Below are positions 52,018 through 61,998 of a stretch of DNA of 64,000 nt, one piece after another. The position numbers and the translations under genes were made by a program. The stretch covers positions 62,001 through 126,000 of the forward strand of contig JBMNJE010000010.1 in assembly GCA_050951505.1 (NCBI GenBank), given 5' to 3'. The DNA comes from DUOA01 sp012839095 (GTDB taxonomy: Bacteria; Bacillota; Clostridia; Caldicoprobacterales; DTU083). A model generated the notes under the pieces. That model did no database searches and had not been told where the DNA came from. It worked only from the letters and a program-made list of their open reading frames with translations. Each line of letters starts with the position of its first letter. The first letter of the stretch is position 1.

Positions 52018-53049
52018 TTATCTTTGCACCCGTCCTGATGCATCGCCGCCCATTAGATTTTCCACCTCTGAAACGGTTACCCGGTTAAAATCCCCGATAA
52101 TTGAATGCTTCAGGCAGCTGGCGGCTGCGGCAAACTCCAGTGCATCCTGCCTGCATTCATATGTATTCAGGCCGTAAATAAGCCCGCTGGCAAAGGAATC
52201 CCCGCCGCCTACCCGATCGACGATATCCCGTATTTCATACCTTCTGCTAAGATAAAATTTCTCCCTGTCATTGAGACAGGCAGCCCAGCCGTTTATATCG
52301 GCACTCCGGCTTTCCCGCAGGGTAATAGCGATCATCTTCATATTGGGATACTGCTTAAGGACAGCCGCAGACAAGGCTTCATATTTGCCAGTGTCCAGTT
52401 CTCCGCTTTCTACGTCCACATCCACATGAATACCCAGGGATTTCTGACAATCCTCTTCATTGGCAACTGTCACATCCACATATTTTGCCAGCTCCCGCAT
52501 GACTTCCGGTGCCTGCTTTCCGTATTTCCACAAATTCTTGCGGTAATTAAGATCACAGGAAACAGTAATGCCTTTCTGCTTGGCAACCTTAACAGCTTCC
52601 AGGGACAACTCCATTGCTGATTGAGAAATTGCAGGAGTAATTCCTGTGATATGGAACCAGCCAACTCCTTCGTATGCCTTATCCCAGTCTATGTCTCCCG
52701 GTTTTGCCAGGGCAATGGCCGAATATGCCCTGTCGTAAACCACCTTGCTGGGACGCTGATTGGCTCCGGACTCCAAAAAATATATTCCCATACGGCCTTC
52801 ACCACGCAAAATTTTGCCCGTTCCCACTCCAAATCTGCGAAGCTCACCGATACAGGCATCAGCTATTGCATTGTCCGGCAAAATGGTTAAAAATTCTGCA
52901 TCCAAGCCGTAATTGGCCAGGGAGACAGCCACATTTGCTTCTCCTCCCCCAAAAGTGGCCTCCAGCAAGGAGCTCTGGAAAAGCCGCTCCTGCCCCGGCG
53001 ACTTCAGGCGAAGCATAATTTCACCAAAAGACAAAAACTTCATATTCAT
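52018..53049 (-). CDS. kdgK: 2-dehydro-3-deoxygluconokinase-type PfkB kinase
   Basis: 343 residues. N-terminal FGEIMLRLKSPGQERL and GGGEANVAVSLANYGLDAE are typical of KDG kinases, followed by SCDLNYRKNLW and the PfkB signature DRVGGGDSFASGLIYGL. It would phosphorylate 2-keto-3-deoxygluconate from pectin or uronate breakdown. It stands alone on the minus strand, near glycosidases for deoxy-sugar-rich polymers. Two in-frame ATGs (53049 and 53043) are both possible. Confidence 0.88.
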   Translation of the reverse strand: MNMKFLSFGEIMLRLKSPGQERLFQSSLLEATFGGGEANVAVSLANYGLDAEFLTILPDNAIADACIGELRRFGVGTGKILRGEGRMGIYFLESGANQRPSKVVYDRAYSAIALAKPGDIDWDKAYEGVGWFHITGITPAISQSAMELSLEAVKVAKQKGITVSCDLNYRKNLWKYGKQAPEVMRELAKYVDVTVANEEDCQKSLGIHVDVDVESGELDTGKYEALSAAVLKQYPNMKMIAITLRESRSADINGWAACLNDREKFYLSRRYEIRDIVDRVGGGDSFASGLIYGLNTYECRQDALEFAAAASCLKHSIIGDFNRVTVSEVENLMGGDASGRVQR

Positions 53050-53249
53050 TCACCATCCTTATCAAAAATGGATAAGCAAGCTTTTTCATAATAATACCAT
53101 AAAATCCAGCAAAGTAGTGTATAATAAAGAACAAACTCCCTGCTGAGTTCCTGGATCATTCACATATGCGCGAACATTGCAATAATTAGTATTGGCTATA
53201 CATGGCTTCAGGCAGTCAGGTATATAGTGAAACCCATCCTTATATAGGG

Positions 53250-53255
53250 TATAAT
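53250..53255 (+). promoter_or_regulatory. Possible -10 box before the papain-like gene
   Basis: A perfect TATAAT 52 bases before the TTG at 53308. No convincing -35. A second TATAAT lies at 53120-53125. The rest of the gap 53050-53292 shows nothing else. Confidence 0.3.
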
Positions 53256-53307
53256 AATTAGGTATAGCTGCATTGAAACACGCACGAGCGGATTGGGGGG
53301 TCTACAT

Positions 53308-53961
53308 TTGAAATACATTTATGTTGTTTTATCAGCAACGCCTACAAAGATAGGCCGGGCAATACGGGCTGTTACCAGAAGCTCTTATAATCATGCCTCC
53401 ATCAGTCTGACAAGGGATCTGAGTGAGATGTATTCCTTTGCCCGCTATCGTGCTCACAACCCCCTGGTAGGAGGTTTTATACAGGAATTTCCTCAAAGGC
53501 TTACCCTGGGAAAGGAAACAGAGGTTGGAATCAAGGTGTTTGAAATTCCTGTAACACTGAATCAATACGAAAAGATCAGAAATTTTGTATATGAAATACG
53601 GGATGACGAAGATCAGTGTATATATAACTCCCTGGCAGTCATAGGCCGCCCTTTTGGGCTTGGCAACAACACCTACAAAGCCTATGTCTGCACGGATTTT
53701 GTTTTGAAAGCCCTGATGAGCGGCGAAATAAACCTGGTAAAATCCATGCTTGCCCCCATGACGCCCGGGGAAATGGAAGAGCTTCTGGATCCTTATCTTA
53801 TATACAGGGGAAGCTTAACGGAATACCACCCGGCTTCCGTAAGTGACAGGGAACTAATACAGGATTTCTTCAGGAAAACATCACCTTTTCGTGAAGCCTT
53901 CCGTACAGCTGCTCATTTCTGCCGGCTTATGCTGCGTCTGTACAAAGGACGGCACTGCTGA
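53308..53961 (+). CDS. Permuted NlpC/P60 (YiiX-like) papain-fold protein, probable
   Basis: 217 residues from TTG 53308, which has GGGGGG 7 bases upstream and gives LKYIYVVLSATPTKIGRAIR. His in SSYNHASISLTRDL and Cys in AYVCTDFVLKALM, in that order, match the permuted papain-fold pattern (His before Cys) of YiiX/YaeF-type proteins. These may be lipid or peptide hydrolases. No signal peptide. A DUF4177-like gene follows within 50 bases on the same strand. The catalytic role is inferred. Confidence 0.65.
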   Translation: MKYIYVVLSATPTKIGRAIRAVTRSSYNHASISLTRDLSEMYSFARYRAHNPLVGGFIQEFPQRLTLGKETEVGIKVFEIPVTLNQYEKIRNFVYEIRDDEDQCIYNSLAVIGRPFGLGNNTYKAYVCTDFVLKALMSGEINLVKSMLAPMTPGEMEELLDPYLIYRGSLTEYHPASVSDRELIQDFFRKTSPFREAFRTAAHFCRLMLRLYKGRHC

Positions 53962-54009
53962 CCGGCAGGCGGGAGAGTATGCAAGTCATTATATATAGGA
54001 GGCTTTTGC

Positions 54010-54210
54010 GTGAACAATTGGGAATACAAGACACTGCAGTTTGATACCAAGGGTTTTTCCGGAGGCATTCTGGATGTAGAAAGCTTTAATGAGACACTGA
54101 ACCGCTACGGCAGTAATGGCTGGGAGCTGGTCAGCTGCTTTGGAACCAATCAGTCATACGGCGCCAGCAGATATATTCTGGCCGTACTCAAAAGGCAGGT
54201 CAGGCTCTAG
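54010..54210 (+). CDS. DUF4177-like small protein
   Basis: 66 residues. Starts VNNWEYKTLQFDTKG from GTG 54010, with AGGAGG 7 bases upstream. The pattern WEYKTL, then LNRYGSNGWELVSCF and ILAVLKR is typical of the DUF4177 family, a small strand-rich fold of unknown function. It follows the papain-like gene by 48 bases and precedes the truncated glycosidase by 21 bases, so the three may be one transcript. Confidence 0.85.
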   Translation: MNNWEYKTLQFDTKGFSGGILDVESFNETLNRYGSNGWELVSCFGTNQSYGASRYILAVLKRQVRL

Positions 54211-54231
54211 GAATCGGAGGTACATTGCTTT

Positions 54232-55035
54232 ATGAATGATTCGAGGCTTTGGGAGGCCTTTTCAAATCCGGGTCCTATGGCGCAAACAATGCCCAAGTGG
54301 GTGTGGAATCTTCCCTTAAACGGCATAACCCGGGAAAAGATCCGTCAGCAGTTTAAGGGATTTAAGGAGGAGGACAAGAACGGCGGCGTGATGATTGTCC
54401 ACTGGGCTAATGAGGGATATTTCAGCGATGAGTTTATCCAAAGATGCAGATGGGCTCTGATAGAAGCAAGAGCCGCCGGGCTTAAGATCATCCTCTGGGA
54501 TGAAAACGGCTTCCCTTCGGGTTTTGCCGGCGGACTCCTGGCGGAAAGATATCCGGAGTACCTGGCTAAGATGCTGAATATGGTATCCGAGGAGATAAAC
54601 GGCCCCATTGAATATCTGCCTGTGCGAAAAGACGGTATCTTTATGGGCGCTGCGGCGATGGACCCGGAAAGCATGGAAATAACTGATATAAGTGAATATT
54701 ATACAGCCGGCCCATGCAGGACGATCCAAGTGAAAGCCGGGAAAAGGCTGAAAATAATGGAGTTTTATCTTGAAACCGCCCCTGCAAAGCAGTTTTTTAA
54801 ACAGGAAAGACAGCTGGTGGATTTCCTGGACAGGGACGCCGTGGAAAAATTCATAGAGCTTACCCACGAACAGTATTACAGGCATTTTTCCGAGTTTTTC
54901 GGCGATACAATAGTCATGATTCTTTCCCTATGGAATCATTGTATGTCCAGAACAGATCCGGTTCAGTTCCGGCTAGTGTTTATATTAGTTCAAACTCCAC
55001 GACGGTATCAATATCATCCGGCAGCGGATAGGTAA
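54232..55035 (+). pseudogene. Truncated N-terminal fragment of a glycoside hydrolase (GH106-like)
   Basis: The frame starts at ATG 54232 behind GGAGG (11 bases). Residues 1-230 look like the first part of a TIM-barrel glycosidase: FSNPGPMAQTMPKWVWNLPL, GGVMIVHWANEGYFSD, IILWDENGFPSGFAGG and EFFGDTIV. Full members of this type are 700-1000 residues, and the expected FTDEP-like catalytic stretch after FFGDTI is missing. After about 54925 the reading frame becomes unrelated sequence and stops at 55035, inside the opposite-strand GH29 gene. This is a gene cut by a deletion or rearrangement with its junction at about 54925-54980. Its GH106 assignment is tentative. Confidence 0.65.
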
Positions 55036-56287
55036 AGGATTCCACCGGACCAAAATTAATAAAGGAATAATCCGGAAACTCAGCTACATTCCAGGCTTGA
55101 TTCAGCTTCATTTCAGAGCCGTCGGCTACCAGGCGCGCCTTCTTAATTCTTTCTGCGGGAACAGGAATGGGCAGGGGTCCTATGTTGCCGTCAAAAATGT
55201 GGGCATAAAGAAACTTTCCCTTCTGGGTGAAATATCCCCATTCCGGTTTTTCAAATGAGGCCTTGCCACAGCTGTAGATGCTGCTGCCATTCTTCCTCAT
55301 CCACTTCCCTATCTCTGAAAGAATTTCAAGTGACTCATCCGGTATCCTTCCATAGGCATCCGGCCCTGCATTCAGGAGCAGATTCCCGTTCTTGCTCACA
55401 CATTCCACCAGCTTCCTTATTATAAGCTTTGGTGACTTGAATAATTTATCGTCAGAGCAGTATCCCCAGTGGTTGTTCATGGTTATGCAGGCTTCCCAGG
55501 GTATTGGATTCCCCTCTTCATCAGTGATGCCTTCCGGGGGTATGACCTGTTCCGGAGATGCAAAATCACCGGAGTAAAAGCTGGGATTCCTGGTCTTAAT
55601 GCTGCCAAAACCATGACCGCCTGTTTCCAATCTGTTGTCCAGTATAATATCCGGCTGACAGGTGCGCACCATTTTGACCAGTTCAGATGCCCTCCATTTT
55701 TCACCGGCCATATCACCATATGAAAAGTCAAACCACATTATATCTATTTTTCCATACCGGGTACACAATTCTTTAACCTGACCGTGCATATACTCAAGAT
55801 ATCTGTCAAAGTTGTGCTGCTTGCCTTTAAATGCTTCATTATCCCGCATGGGATGATTTTGATCGCCATAAGCAGGATAATCCTCATGATGCCAGTCTAT
55901 GAGCGAATAATAGAAGCCTACTTTCAAACCCTCGGCCCTGAAGGCATCAACATATTCCCTTATAAGATCCCTGCCCGCCTTGGTATTGGTGGATTTGAAA
56001 TCAGTCAGCTCAGAGTCAAAAAGGCAGAAGCCATCATGATGTTTTGTAGTCATAACCGCATACTGCATTCCGGCTTCTCTTGCAGCCCTTGCCCAGCTTT
56101 TCGGATCGAAGGCTGTTGGATTAAATTCTTCAAAGTACTTATAATACTCTTCTGCCGTAATTCTTTCCGTGCTTCTTATCCATTCTCCCCTTGCGGGAAT
56201 GGCATACAGACCCCAGTGGATAAACATGCCAAACCTCGCTTCCATAAACCATTTTGTACGCCTTGTTCTTTCCTCAATAATGTTCAT
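54980..56287 (-). CDS. GH29 alpha-L-fucosidase
   Basis: 435 residues, no signal peptide. GH29 landmarks: WFMEARFGMFIHWGLYAIPA at the start, TTKHHDGFCLFDSELTDF and the nucleophile region IDIMWFDFSYG (Asp). The C-terminal part is strand-rich. It removes alpha-L-fucose from oligosaccharides inside the cell. Its start has GGAGG 9 bases upstream. It follows the GH78 gene by 70 bases on the same strand, so both are probably one operon for rhamnose- and fucose-bearing sugars. Its last 56 bases overlap the end of the truncated glycosidase frame. Confidence 0.95.
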   Translation of the reverse strand: MNIIEERTRRTKWFMEARFGMFIHWGLYAIPARGEWIRSTERITAEEYYKYFEEFNPTAFDPKSWARAAREAGMQYAVMTTKHHDGFCLFDSELTDFKSTNTKAGRDLIREYVDAFRAEGLKVGFYYSLIDWHHEDYPAYGDQNHPMRDNEAFKGKQHNFDRYLEYMHGQVKELCTRYGKIDIMWFDFSYGDMAGEKWRASELVKMVRTCQPDIILDNRLETGGHGFGSIKTRNPSFYSGDFASPEQVIPPEGITDEEGNPIPWEACITMNNHWGYCSDDKLFKSPKLIIRKLVECVSKNGNLLLNAGPDAYGRIPDESLEILSEIGKWMRKNGSSIYSCGKASFEKPEWGYFTQKGKFLYAHIFDGNIGPLPIPVPAERIKKARLVADGSEMKLNQAWNVAEFPDYSFINFGPVESFTYPLPDDIDTVVEFELI

Positions 56288-56357
56288 ATCTGTTTACCTC
56301 CTCTTGTTGCATTGCCTGGTTAATTTATGCAAGTCTGCCAGCAAGGCAGCATCAGTC

Positions 56358-58997
56358 TTATGAACATTTCACCCTGTATTCACCCGCTGTCAGAGTGAAC
56401 CTTACAAAGCCGTCCTCCTGGCCGGCATCCACATCTGACTCGGCAAGGGGTTTGCCGTTTATTACTACCTTTGCCGGCTCAGTATCAGGCAGGAGCACAT
56501 CTGCGCTTGCATCAAAGGGAATGGCAAAATGATATTCCAGACCGTCCTCTTCATAGCTCCATCCGCTTTCATATCTTCCGGAAGCGGAATTCAGCCATGC
56601 TTTGGCCCACCTAATGCTCTCATGCGGCTTGGGAGCCAGTAAAGCCCTGCGGAATCCGGGACAGTCCTCCACCGGGTTAATTCCACACATATTTCTATAC
56701 ATCCATTCCACAATGGAGCCATAGGCGTAATGATTCAGAGAGTTCATTCCAAGCTCGCCAAACTTACCGTCAGGCCGCAGGGAGTTCCATCTTTCCCAAA
56801 TGGTGGTGGCACCCATCTTCACCTGATACAGCCAGCTGGGGTAATCCTCGTTTAAAAGCAGGCGGTAGGCAAGGTCATTGTATCCGTTATCCGACAGCAC
56901 TCTGCAAAGCAGGGGGGTGCCTACAAATCCTGTTTTCAGATGATAGTCATTTTCCTTCAGCAGCCTGTGCAAATTGTCAGCAATCCGCCTTCTGAAGCCC
57001 TCCGGCACCAGATCAAAGTGCAGGGCCAGGACATGAGCGGTCTGGGTATCCACAGCCAGCCTGCCCCGCGGAGTTATGAATTCCTCCTTAAAGGCTGCCT
57101 TCACTTCGTCGGACAAGGCCAGGTATTCTTCTGCCAAATCATCCCTGCCAAGTACCTTTGCAGCCTTTGCAACCAGCCGGGCTGAATAGGAATAATAGGC
57201 TGTGGCAATCAGTTCGGTGGGAGTTCCGCCCATGGGGTTGTACTCACCCGGGCCGTCCAGGGCCAGCCAGTCACCAAAGTGAAAGCCTTTATTCCACAGG
57301 CGGCTGCCATCGTCCATGTCGCGTATCCAGTCCACCCAGTTCTTCATGCTTTCCAACTGCTGCTCCAGTATGGCCTTATCCCCATAGTGGATGTATGTAT
57401 TCCATGGAATGACCGTTGCTGCATCCCCCCATACCGCTGAACCGCCGTAGTTGTGAGTTCCGGGCTCTCCGGTCAGACTGGTTTTGGGCACAACATGGGA
57501 AACCATGCCCTTGTCTTCTTCCTGTTCCCGGGCCAGATCATAGAGATACTTATGATAAAAGGCATTTGTATCCATGTTAAAGCAAGCCGTACCCGAAAAT
57601 ACATTGGCATCCCCCGTCCATCCCAATCGTTCGTCTCTTTGCGGACAGTCGGTGGGTACATCCAGGAAATTGCCTTTCTGGCCCCACAATGCATTTAGGA
57701 ACAATCTGTTTACCAGGGGATTTGAGGTTTCTATACCACCAATCAGTTCCATGTCCGAGTACAGCACGCATCCGGTAAAGTCGCTGGGATTAATCTCTCC
57801 CGGCCAGCCTTCAACCTTTAGATAGCGAAAGCCGAACCAGGTAAAATAGGGCCGCACTTCAGCCGGCTGCCCGTCGGAAATATAGTGGTACTCTGCCTTG
57901 GCAGTCCTGAGGTTTTCCCTGGAGAAGTTTCCGTCCTGCAGCTCTTCGCCATGATAGAATGTTATTTCAGTTCCCTTGGGTGCCTGTACCCTGAATCGGA
58001 TCCAGCCTACCATATTCTGTCCCATATCCAATACAGTTTCGCCTTTGGGTGTGGTAATTACCTTCTCAGGTTTGCGCTCTTCCATAATATAAACAGGCAG
58101 ACTGCGCCGCGGTTCAACCTTGTTAAGGTCTATATCAATAAGCCGGGTTCCGGACCAGCCTGAGGTATCCAGTCCGGGCTCAGACCAGCCTGCTGTTTTT
58201 TTATTTGCATCAAATATTTCCCCGTCATATATGCTGCTGAATTGTACCGGACCGGGTGCGGCCTTCCAGCTGCTATCGCTGGCCAGGGTAACCATCCGGC
58301 CATCCCTGTATTCCACGATCAATTCACAGAGGAATGCCATGGTATCGCCGTAAATGTTTCCTTCATTGTCCGGAAAACCGTAGCGGCCCATATACATGCC
58401 TTCTCCCAGCATGGCTCCTATGGTGTTTTCGCCCTGCTTAACCATATCTGTGACATCAAAGGTTTGGTACTGAATCCATTTGTCGTAGGCATTCAAATAA
58501 GGAGTAAAATATTCCTCCCCAACCCTTTTCCCATTCAGTTCCAGCTCATACAGACCCAGGCCGCTGACATATACTCTGGCAGACTTAACCTCTCCATCCA
58601 GATGAAAGTCCCTGCGAAGCAGAGGGTGAATATTTTTTTCCTCCCAGTCAGGCGTGATCCACCGGGCTGTCCAGGGCTCATCCATTTTTGAGGTTTCAAA
58701 CCATTGAACCGGACTTTGAATCTCATCCCCCCTGTCAGTCCAAACAGTGACACGCCAGAAATAACGTGTGCGGGGTTTCAGATCAACAGGCAGGCGGAAG
58801 CCAAGGCTGTCCACTTCTTCACTCCTGCCCGTGTCATACAGAACAGGGCTGAATTCCTCATTCTCTGCCACCTGAACCCGGGCAGCCTGCTGGAATACTG
58901 CTCCAGGAGCTTCTGTAACCCAGCTCAGCCGGGGCCGGTCCAGATAAAAACCAAGCGGATTGGTAATACGATTGCATTTCATCCGAGTAATACGCAT
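56358..58997 (-). CDS. GH78 alpha-L-rhamnosidase
   Basis: 879 residues, the usual size, without a signal peptide. N-terminal accessory domains (about 1-330) lead to the catalytic barrel with NFLDVPTDCPQRDERLGWTG and AVWGDAATVIPWN, plus GATTIWERWNSL; these motifs carry the acidic residues used in GH78. The C-terminal domain is strand-rich. It would release L-rhamnose from glycosides or pectin fragments. GGAGG precedes the ATG. It is the first gene of the GH78-GH29 pair and faces away from gerA. Confidence 0.96.
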   Translation of the reverse strand: MRITRMKCNRITNPLGFYLDRPRLSWVTEAPGAVFQQAARVQVAENEEFSPVLYDTGRSEEVDSLGFRLPVDLKPRTRYFWRVTVWTDRGDEIQSPVQWFETSKMDEPWTARWITPDWEEKNIHPLLRRDFHLDGEVKSARVYVSGLGLYELELNGKRVGEEYFTPYLNAYDKWIQYQTFDVTDMVKQGENTIGAMLGEGMYMGRYGFPDNEGNIYGDTMAFLCELIVEYRDGRMVTLASDSSWKAAPGPVQFSSIYDGEIFDANKKTAGWSEPGLDTSGWSGTRLIDIDLNKVEPRRSLPVYIMEERKPEKVITTPKGETVLDMGQNMVGWIRFRVQAPKGTEITFYHGEELQDGNFSRENLRTAKAEYHYISDGQPAEVRPYFTWFGFRYLKVEGWPGEINPSDFTGCVLYSDMELIGGIETSNPLVNRLFLNALWGQKGNFLDVPTDCPQRDERLGWTGDANVFSGTACFNMDTNAFYHKYLYDLAREQEEDKGMVSHVVPKTSLTGEPGTHNYGGSAVWGDAATVIPWNTYIHYGDKAILEQQLESMKNWVDWIRDMDDGSRLWNKGFHFGDWLALDGPGEYNPMGGTPTELIATAYYSYSARLVAKAAKVLGRDDLAEEYLALSDEVKAAFKEEFITPRGRLAVDTQTAHVLALHFDLVPEGFRRRIADNLHRLLKENDYHLKTGFVGTPLLCRVLSDNGYNDLAYRLLLNEDYPSWLYQVKMGATTIWERWNSLRPDGKFGELGMNSLNHYAYGSIVEWMYRNMCGINPVEDCPGFRRALLAPKPHESIRWAKAWLNSASGRYESGWSYEEDGLEYHFAIPFDASADVLLPDTEPAKVVINGKPLAESDVDAGQEDGFVRFTLTAGEYRVKCS

Positions 58998-59327
58998 ATG
59001 ATTGGAATCCTCCTATCGCTCTCTATACAATTTTTCTTAAGGAATTTTACACACTTATATTGCAATTTGACCCGCGTCTTTAATAATGATATCACATAAA
59101 CGCTGTTTCGGCATCGCAAAAAAATCCTTATTCAAAGATAATTACAGTTGTTTCTTTTTTCTTTGAAAACCGACAGATTTTCTTAAAACCGGCAGAACTC
59201 TATATTGAGAAAATGCTGTCAGGTTGGAAATGAGCTGAAAAAGAGAGTAAAGATGAAATAATTCCCTGTAATATGTAAATAATTTATTATGAAATGGATT
59301 CTTATGGAAACAGGCAGGTGAGCCGGA
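58998..59327. other. Intergenic region between divergent rhamnosidase and gerA genes
   Basis: 330 A/T-rich bases that must hold the rhamnosidase promoter (minus) and the gerA promoter (plus). No perfect SigA boxes are visible on either strand. The stretch 59250-59300 has TGAAATAA and A/T-rich sequence but no clear forespore (SigG) -10, so the gerA promoter is not assigned. No gene, repeat or hairpin was seen. Confidence 0.4.
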
Positions 59328-60896
59328 TTGGCTGATTTTCTTTCCAGGCTGTTCGGAAAAAAAAACAAAGGTAAGGAACATGTTCCGGACTTGGAACATT
59401 TAAGCAATCTTACCTTGTCAAAAGATGCGATATATAATATTAAACTGATAAAACTGCTAATGAACAACAGCTTTGACATAAAATCCAGGGATTTTCAGGT
59501 TTGCGGGCTGGCTTTGCCTGCATGTGTAGTTTATATTGAAAACCTGGCTGAAGAAAGTATCATACGGGATCATATACTAAAACCATTAATGTTTGAATCC
59601 CTGCCTGTGGCCAATACCGGAAAGGGCAGCCTGAGCCTGCAAAAGATTAAGGATACCATGTTTGCCGGAGGAAGCATTAAGGAGGTCAGATTTTTAGATG
59701 AAACAGTTCAGAGTATTATGTCCGGGGATACATTGCTCTGCATTCAGGGATATGATACCGGCCTCATCATAAATACCAGGGAACACGAAGGAAGAAGCAT
59801 CGGAGAATCAAATATTGAGCCATCCGTCAAGGGGCCGCAGGAGGCATTTGTTGAAACCCTGAAGAAAAACCTGGGACTTATAAGAAAGAGGATCAGGGAT
59901 CCCAATCTGTGCCTGGAGCTTTGCAAAGTCGGCGAGCGCAGCAAGACGGATATTGTCATTGTATCCATAAAGGGGATTTCTGATGAAGACATCAAGAAGG
60001 AAGTAATTAAAAGAATAACATCGGTTGAAATAGATGGAATTATCGAGGCAGAACAACTGGGACAGCTGATATCGGACAATCCCAATTCTATTTTCCCGCT
60101 GTTTCAGACAACAGAACGGCCCGACAAGCTGTTTTCCACCCTGATGGAAGGAAGAATAGGGGTTTTTCTGGATGGCTCCCCCATGGTGCTTATTGTGCCG
60201 GTTACACTTCCCATACTGATGCAAAGTGCGGATGACTACTTTGAAAACTGGATAGTCGCTTCCGTAATTCGTATTACAAGGTATATCGCTCTATTTATCT
60301 CAATCCTCTCTCCGTCCCTTTATATTTCAGTAACCTCTTTTAACCCCGGTATGCTGCCCACACATCTGGCCTTATCCATAGCAAGCACAAGGTCCGGCGT
60401 GCCCTTTCCGGCAATTATCGAAGCTATGCTGATGGAAGTTATTCTGGAAATACTGCAGGAAGCAGGCATCAGACTGCCAAGGGTAGTCGGCCAGACTGTT
60501 TCCATAGTCGGAGGTTTGGTTATCGGCCAGGCTGCGGTTCAGGCCGGAATAGTCAGCCCTATCATGGTGATAATCATTGCGGTTACCGCTATCTGTTCCT
60601 ATGCCCTGCCAAGTTACAGCCTGGGCCTGGCTACCAGAATTCTCAGATTTCCTTTCATGATTGCCGCTGTTACCTTTGGAAGTTATGGTGTATCCATGGG
60701 GCTCTTGTTTTTACTTGCATACCTTTCCTCACTGAAAAGCTTTGGTGTCAGATACCTGAGTTCTTTGAGTCCCTATCGGGTCAGTGACTGGAAGGATACA
60801 GTTATTCGTACCGGCTGGCGTACCATGATCAAAAGGCCGGAATTAATTCAGCATGATGACTCCGTTAGGGAAACTGCCGGAAAAGGGAGGAAATGA
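59328..60896 (+). CDS. GerA-family spore germination receptor subunit A
   Basis: 522 residues from TTG 59328, which has AGGTGAG about 7 bases upstream. A soluble N-terminal domain (about 1-270) with DTGLIINTREHEGRSIGE and EPSVKGPQEAFVETLKKN is followed by four to five membrane helices including FISILSPSLYISVTSFNP and VSIVGGLVIGQAAVQAGI. This is subunit A of the nutrient receptor in the inner spore membrane. GerB and GerC follow with almost no gap. It marks the organism as an endospore former. Confidence 0.96.
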   Translation: MADFLSRLFGKKNKGKEHVPDLEHLSNLTLSKDAIYNIKLIKLLMNNSFDIKSRDFQVCGLALPACVVYIENLAEESIIRDHILKPLMFESLPVANTGKGSLSLQKIKDTMFAGGSIKEVRFLDETVQSIMSGDTLLCIQGYDTGLIINTREHEGRSIGESNIEPSVKGPQEAFVETLKKNLGLIRKRIRDPNLCLELCKVGERSKTDIVIVSIKGISDEDIKKEVIKRITSVEIDGIIEAEQLGQLISDNPNSIFPLFQTTERPDKLFSTLMEGRIGVFLDGSPMVLIVPVTLPILMQSADDYFENWIVASVIRITRYIALFISILSPSLYISVTSFNPGMLPTHLALSIASTRSGVPFPAIIEAMLMEVILEILQEAGIRLPRVVGQTVSIVGGLVIGQAAVQAGIVSPIMVIIIAVTAICSYALPSYSLGLATRILRFPFMIAAVTFGSYGVSMGLLFLLAYLSSLKSFGVRYLSSLSPYRVSDWKDTVIRTGWRTMIKRPELIQHDDSVRETAGKGRK

Positions 60897-60897
60897 A

Positions 60898-61998
60898 GTG
60901 AAAGCTGATACCTTGAGGCCCAGTCAGGTGATGAGTATAGTTGCCATCGCAGCTATGGGAGTCGATCTCTTAATGGTACAGAATACTATGGTTTCATATG
61001 CAGGAAGGGATGCCTGGATATCACTGCTCCTTGGAGGATTTCTTGGAATTTTCTTCGGCGGTTTTATGTACTATCTGGCCAACCTTTATCCTGACAAGGA
61101 TTTGCCTCAGATTTTCGTTGAGGTGGCCGGAAAATATATAGGAAGGCTTTTAATTATCCCGCTTTTGATATATGTACTGTTTCATACCGGCCTTTCCATC
61201 AGAATCTTTGCACAGACTCTCCTCATGTTCCTGCTGGATCGTACCCCCATTTTTGCCATCGTTATTCTGATGGTTATTGTTGTTGTCTATACGGTTTATA
61301 AAGGAATCTACACGCTCAGCGGGGTTATAGATATCATATTTCCTTTTGCAATAGTTACCGTAACCATGTTAATCCTCTTGTCTTTTCAGCAGGCCGAATT
61401 TGATTTCATTAAACCTGTTCTGTACAATAACTACCCTAAAGTCCTGAGAGGGAGCTTTTTGGGATTGGTGCAGTTCACCGGATTCGGGCACATAACATAT
61501 GTTCTTTGTTATGCCCATGGCTCCAAAATCAGCTGGAAGTGGTATGTGACAGGTGCCGGGATTCCTATTGTCCTGTATGTTGCCCTGACTATCGTTACCA
61601 TCATGGCCTTCAACCCCATGGGGGTGATCAGCCTTACCTTTCCAACCCTGACTCTTTCCAAATCCATTGAGTTTCCCGTTACTTTTCTGGAGCGGCTGGA
61701 ATCCTTTGTTGCCATGCTTTGGATTTCCATTGCATTTGGCTCAATATCACTGTTTACCTTCAGCTCCGTTCGGAATTTTGTTGCCCTGTTTAATATAAGA
61801 AATGAAAAATTTGTGAAGTTAGCAACGGTAATCCATATTCCCCTGCTGACGATCGTTGCCCTTGCAGTGAAAAGCGGCCTGAAGGTGATTGAATACTATT
61901 TAAAACTGAACTACGTGCTGGCTGCATTGACAATAGTGATCTTTCCCGCAATTACAATTATTGCGGCATTCAAGAAAAGACGGGAGGGAAAGGCATGA
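60898..61998 (+). CDS. GerB-family spore germination receptor subunit B
   Basis: 366 residues. The GTG at 60898 has GGGAGG 7 bases upstream and lies 2 bases after the gerA stop; longer frames from 60853 overlap gerA. About ten membrane helices in the amino-acid permease-like fold (for example IAAMGVDLLMVQNTMVSYAG and GFLGIFFGGFMYYLA). Subunit B binds the germinant. Its stop overlaps the gerC start by four bases (ATGA). Confidence 0.95.
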   Translation: MKADTLRPSQVMSIVAIAAMGVDLLMVQNTMVSYAGRDAWISLLLGGFLGIFFGGFMYYLANLYPDKDLPQIFVEVAGKYIGRLLIIPLLIYVLFHTGLSIRIFAQTLLMFLLDRTPIFAIVILMVIVVVYTVYKGIYTLSGVIDIIFPFAIVTVTMLILLSFQQAEFDFIKPVLYNNYPKVLRGSFLGLVQFTGFGHITYVLCYAHGSKISWKWYVTGAGIPIVLYVALTIVTIMAFNPMGVISLTFPTLTLSKSIEFPVTFLERLESFVAMLWISIAFGSISLFTFSSVRNFVALFNIRNEKFVKLATVIHIPLLTIVALAVKSGLKVIEYYLKLNYVLAALTIVIFPAITIIAAFKKRREGKA

